Shown here one piece after another: positions 6,707 to 9,213 of a DNA stretch of 9,213 nt. The notes under the pieces were generated by a model, which saw nothing but the letters and a program-made list of their open reading frames with translations, was not told where the DNA came from and made no database searches. A program made the position numbers and the translations under genes. The stretch comes from Alphaproteobacteria bacterium (lineage in GTDB: Bacteria; Pseudomonadota; Alphaproteobacteria; Paracaedibacterales; CAIULA01). The stretch spans positions 1 through 9,213 of the forward strand of contig JAIEMR010000100.1 in the NCBI GenBank assembly GCA_019751935.1, given 5' to 3'. Every line of letters starts with the position of its first letter. Position 1 is the stretch's first letter.

Positions 6707-8329
6707 TTAGGCAGCAGCAGAGGCTTGCTGTTCTCGTAGTTTTTTCCAATTATAGGGTAACAGCTCTTCGATCCGCTTGTTGGGGTGCGTTGGGATTCTT
6801 TCAAGAACATCCGCTAAATACGTGACAGGGTTCACATCGTTTTGTCGGCAGGTTTCAATAACGCTGTAGAAAATAGCCAGGGTTTCTCCTCCCTGATCAC
6901 CTCCAACAAATAAGTGATTTTTTCGCCCCATAACAATCGGCTTGATTTTTCTCTCGGCTCTGTTGTTGTCAATTTCTAATTTCCCATCTCCTAAAAACCG
7001 TGTCAGGGCTATCCAATTATTCACAGCATAAGCAATGGCTTGTCCTAGAGGATTTTTCGGAACAACTTCCGGTTTGTAGCGATGAAGCCAATTGTAAATC
7101 TTTTTAAGAATCGGTTTCGATTTCTTTTTTCGAAGGGCTCGCCTTCCTAAATCTGTCAGTCCCCCTTCTTTTGCCTGTCTCTCAATTTCATAAAGACTTC
7201 CGATCAGATCCAATACCTCCTGAGCCACGGAATCAGGATGAAGAGTCACAAGCTCGACAAACTTACGCCTCGCATGAGCCCAACATCCAACTTCTTGACA
7301 ATGAATCTCTCCCTCATCGTTGGCTGCAAAAAGGCCGTTGTAACCTGAGTAAGCATCAACTTGTAGATATCCCTTAAACCCTTTTAAGAAAGTTTCAGGA
7401 TGGATTCCCTCGCGAGTGGGGGTGTACTGATAAATTGTGATTCCCCCATGGGTTTTTGTTGGCCTTTGAGTGTAGACCCAAAGTCTGCCAATTTTTGTCT
7501 TGCCTGTTCCGGGGGCTAGCGTTGGCATGGTGGTGTCGTCGCTAAAGATATGACCACAGCTGATCAGCTCATTTTTTTGGAAATCAACTAAGGGTTTTAA
7601 TAAAACTCCCGCCTTGTATAACCAACCACTCACCGTTGACCTTGAGATATCAACGCCCTGGCGGAGAAACCATCTCTGCAAACGATAGCAGGGTAAATAA
7701 TAATCAAACTTTTCAACAATCAAATGCGCCAATAACTCAGCACTGGCTCTGCCCTTATCAATAGGTTGGGCTGGCATTTCGGCCGTTTTGATAACTCCAT
7801 AGCATTTGCGGCACGCATATCTAGCCCTCACATGCTGTTTAACAATCAGTTGAGCAGGAATAACGTCAAGCTGCTCCGTGACAAGGTTATTGATTCGGGT
7901 TAAAAATGCATGGCAGTCAGGGCAAACTTTTTCTTCTGTCTTCAGATCATACTCAACTGGAACTCTTTCTAAGTGCTCAGGAAGAGGGTTTCTGCCACGA
8001 TGATTCTGGTTGGATACTGTGTTGGAAGCCTTAGAACCCGGGGCATCCTCCGTTAAAGAAGAAGAGGGTTTGTTTTTAGTTTTGTTCTTTTCTGATCGCT
8101 GGCCAAATCGATTGCGTTTTAAAGCCGAAACTTGCTGGTCTAAGCTTTCGATCTTTTTCATCAATTGATCAATCACAAGATCTGTTTTCTGTCTATAATC
8201 TTGAAAGTCAGTCCTTAGCTTATCAATGACTTCCCATTGATAAACGATGATATCTTTTAAAACCTCTACATCATTAGGAAGCAGAGACCGATCACGGCAG
8301 TCTTTGTAAAACTCAAGAGATTCTTTCAA
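6707..8329 (-). CDS. tnpC: IS66 transposase TnpC (DDE catalytic subunit)
   Basis: TnpC cuts and joins the ends of the IS66 element. The 540-residue protein is full length. A leucine-zipper-like N-terminal coiled coil spans about 20-75. A zinc-binding region follows, with C136-P-D-C139 and C173-R-K-C176. The DDE_Tnp_IS66 catalytic domain begins near GRASAELLAHL (193-203). The likely catalytic triad is D264 (SDDTT), D325 (VDAYSGY) and E459 (NNRAER); GCWAHARRKF (348-357) is the family hallmark before the insertion region. The C-terminal IS66 segment has FVGGDQGGETLAIFYS (474-489). No ATG is available near the front: the frame opens at a TTG (8329), eleven bases after an in-frame-blocking TGA region, with GGAT about seven bases upstream. 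The next ATG would remove half the coiled coil, so TTG is the best start. It ends in Ala-rich residues and lies 56 bases after tnpB. Confidence 0.95.
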   Translation of the reverse strand: MKESLEFYKDCRDRSLLPNDVEVLKDIIVYQWEVIDKLRTDFQDYRQKTDLVIDQLMKKIESLDQQVSALKRNRFGQRSEKNKTKNKPSSSLTEDAPGSKASNTVSNQNHRGRNPLPEHLERVPVEYDLKTEEKVCPDCHAFLTRINNLVTEQLDVIPAQLIVKQHVRARYACRKCYGVIKTAEMPAQPIDKGRASAELLAHLIVEKFDYYLPCYRLQRWFLRQGVDISRSTVSGWLYKAGVLLKPLVDFQKNELISCGHIFSDDTTMPTLAPGTGKTKIGRLWVYTQRPTKTHGGITIYQYTPTREGIHPETFLKGFKGYLQVDAYSGYNGLFAANDEGEIHCQEVGCWAHARRKFVELVTLHPDSVAQEVLDLIGSLYEIERQAKEGGLTDLGRRALRKKKSKPILKKIYNWLHRYKPEVVPKNPLGQAIAYAVNNWIALTRFLGDGKLEIDNNRAERKIKPIVMGRKNHLFVGGDQGGETLAIFYSVIETCRQNDVNPVTYLADVLERIPTHPNKRIEELLPYNWKKLREQQASAAA

Positions 8330-8385
8330 GGCTCATCCAAGGTATTCAGAAAACGATGCTTGAAAAAAGCTACCCTAAAACTCCC

Positions 8386-8739
8386 TCAACCGCACAGACG
8401 ATAGATAAGCCGTTTTTCAGCTTGCTTTGACCAGTCTAACCCTCCAATTAACCCATGCAGTTGATAGGCCGTTATCTCCAATTGTAAGGAAGATAAATCT
8501 TTTGGAATTTTAAAAGTCCCTTTTTCTATCCGTTTCTGCCAGAGGCAAAACCCATTCATGTGCCAATACAAAATCTTAAGCAAATCACTGCGCCTGTTAT
8601 AAAAAACAAACAAATCGCCACTTAAAGGATTCCCCTTTAAAACCTGCTGAACATGCATTCCCAGCGTCTGGTAGGATTTTCTCAAATCGACAAAGGTGCT
8701 GGCTAAGTAGATCTTTCCTCCTTCCGGAATTAACATCAT
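8386..8739 (-). CDS. tnpB: IS66 accessory protein TnpB (Orf2)
   Basis: The 117-residue protein is the standard IS66 Orf2, required for transposition together with TnpA and TnpC in studied family members; its biochemical role is unclear. Hallmarks are VDLRKSYQTL (17-26), PLSGDLFVFYNRRSD (38-52) and the YW-GFCLWQKRIEKGTF stretch (58-76). Length is normal. Its ATG (8739) shares one base with the tnpA stop (TAATG), and AAAGG lies ten bases upstream inside tnpA, so translation is coupled. A second ATG follows directly and could also serve. This is not the IS605 TnpB nuclease. Confidence 0.95.
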   Translation of the reverse strand: MMLIPEGGKIYLASTFVDLRKSYQTLGMHVQQVLKGNPLSGDLFVFYNRRSDLLKILYWHMNGFCLWQKRIEKGTFKIPKDLSSLQLEITAYQLHGLIGGLDWSKQAEKRLIYRLCG

Positions 8740-9053
8740 TACAAAAGGGCCTTTACCAGTTCAATCACTTTTGCAAAGGGAATATTCACTTTAACGCAGC
8801 CGCCTTTTGCAACGCCTATCTCTAAGGAAAAGACCTCCGGCTGAGGAACCTTCGTTAAGGCAGGTAATTCAAGAAAGGATAAAGAAGGCGTTGGTGAGGA
8901 AGCCTTCAGTCGTCTCTGCCATTTGTAAAAATTGGACTTTGATATCTGATGGCTTTGGAGGTAAAACTCAAAACTTAAAGGGCTCTGGTAACGCCCTTTT
9001 ATAATTCCTTCCCACTTCTTCTTCAAAACCTCACGCTTCAAATTCCCTGACAT
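8739..9053 (-). CDS. tnpA: IS66 accessory protein TnpA (Orf1, helix-turn-helix)
   Basis: The 104-residue protein matches IS66 Orf1, a small HTH_Tnp-type DNA-binding protein. The N-terminal part (about 8-50) carries the helix-turn-helix pattern W14-x-x-I-I, S24-x-L-S-F-E-F, S38-x-S-N-F-Y-K-W45. The C-terminus VKVNIPFAKVIELVKALL (87-104) is the usual Orf1 tail. It probably binds the element ends with TnpC. The start is well supported: AGGAG (9065-9061) lies seven bases before the ATG at 9053. It is the first gene of the three-gene operon; TATGAT at 9101-9096 is a possible -10 box but no good -35 is visible. Confidence 0.92.
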   Translation of the reverse strand: MSGNLKREVLKKKWEGIIKGRYQSPLSFEFYLQSHQISKSNFYKWQRRLKASSPTPSLSFLELPALTKVPQPEVFSLEIGVAKGGCVKVNIPFAKVIELVKALL

Positions 9054-9115
9054 CTTCTTTCTCCTGACCGTTGTCCTTTTTCAACACTTTGCCAGATCAT
9101 ACCTCTTTCCAACAG

Positions 9116-9137
9116 AGGTGGTTGGTCGTCCGCTTAC
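9116..9137 (-). repeat. IS66 terminal inverted repeat, tnpA-side end (IRL)
   Basis: On the minus strand it reads GTAAGCGGACGACCAACCAC followed by CT, matching the other end at 20 of 22 positions. Just inside, two alternative hairpins overlap: ACCTCT/AGAGGT (9101-9106 with 9114-9119) and CCAAC/GTTGG (9109-9113 with 9121-9125). Such structures may hamper transcription entering from outside. Confidence 0.93.
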
Positions 9138-9213
9138 GTTTGATATCCAACACCTTTTCTTTGAAATTTGGCAAGAATAAAAAATTCACCCATATTCCAG
9201 TCAGTTTTTGTGC
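9138..9213 (-). CDS. Open 24-codon fragment, possible 5' continuation of the interrupted replication gene
   Basis: Beyond the IS66 end, the minus strand is open to the window edge for 24 full codons, reading TDWNMGEFFILAKFQRKG and then VGYQ. Removing the IS and joining 9138 directly to 6640 keeps one frame: VGYQ-T-KEKHILAYLSTF. That is suggestive of one gene. However, the fragment is short, no homology is recognised, and the absence of a target duplication means the two flanks may not have been neighbours originally. Confidence 0.3.

Larger units (their letters stand above)
6641..9137 (-). mobile_element. Complete IS66-family insertion sequence (2497 bp)
   Basis: The element is bounded by GTAAGCGG at both ends, in inverted orientation, and carries the three standard IS66 genes in order tnpA, tnpB, tnpC on the minus strand. 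The length is typical of the family (about 2.5-2.7 kb). All three frames are intact, so it may be active, in contrast to the decayed IS200-type relic. Its composition is visibly less AT-rich than the flanks, as expected of a recent arrival. The neighbouring octamers TTTCTTTA (6633-6640) and GTTTGATA (9138-9145) do not match, so the 8-bp target duplication expected for IS66 is missing. It truncates the 5' part of the replication gene ending at 5603. Confidence 0.95.

Noticed and set aside
6640..6810. A possible start for the replication protein at 6810 inside the IS66
   Set aside because: The first part of that reading lies within tnpC and the IS66 end in another frame. Only the portion below 6641 belongs to the replication gene, so the fused protein is an artefact of the insertion.

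Overview
The window is AT-rich DNA with sparse genes, exported proteins, decaying mobile elements and a phage- or plasmid-type replication module. This suits the accessory DNA of a host-associated bacterium, perhaps an intracellular alphaproteobacterium of the Rickettsiales/Holosporales kind. That placement is an impression from style; no rRNA or core marker is present.

Layout: (1) 1-443 holds no recognisable gene. (2) 444-908 (+) encodes a small secreted protein of unknown family, followed by a hairpin at its stop and a cluster of inverted repeats (954-1027). (3) 1156-2379 (+) encodes a GT1/UGT-type glycosyltransferase with an N-terminal signal peptide, unusual for a bacterial member. (4) The apparently empty stretch 2380-3184 holds a decayed IS200/IS605-type Y1 transposase on the minus strand (about 2475-2950), visible only by joining frames, with a hairpin at its 5' side. 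(5) 3185-3565 (-) is a small VOC/glyoxalase-fold protein.

(6) 3727-6640 (-) is a replication module: a frameshifted, insertion-interrupted replication protein (N-terminal winged-helix-like segment, His/Met-rich linker, C-terminal DnaT-like segment), then an accessory DnaB-type helicase, then an unrecognised 162-residue protein whose start overlaps the helicase stop (TAATG). By analogy with phage modules, the first protein would bind origin or ssDNA and help load the helicase. Here it is broken, so the module is probably a relic or relies on the chromosomal system.

(7) 6641-9137 is a complete IS66-family element (tnpA, tnpB, tnpC, all on the minus strand) with clear 22-bp terminal inverted repeats (20 matches). 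It cuts the 5' end of the replication gene. The flanking octamers do not match, so the target duplication expected of IS66 is absent. The last 76 bases beyond the element are open in the frame that would continue the interrupted gene.

I see no convincing wholly new multi-gene system. The best second looks are the exported glycosyltransferase next to a secreted orphan, the broken replication module, the missing target duplication, and the hidden IS200-type relic.
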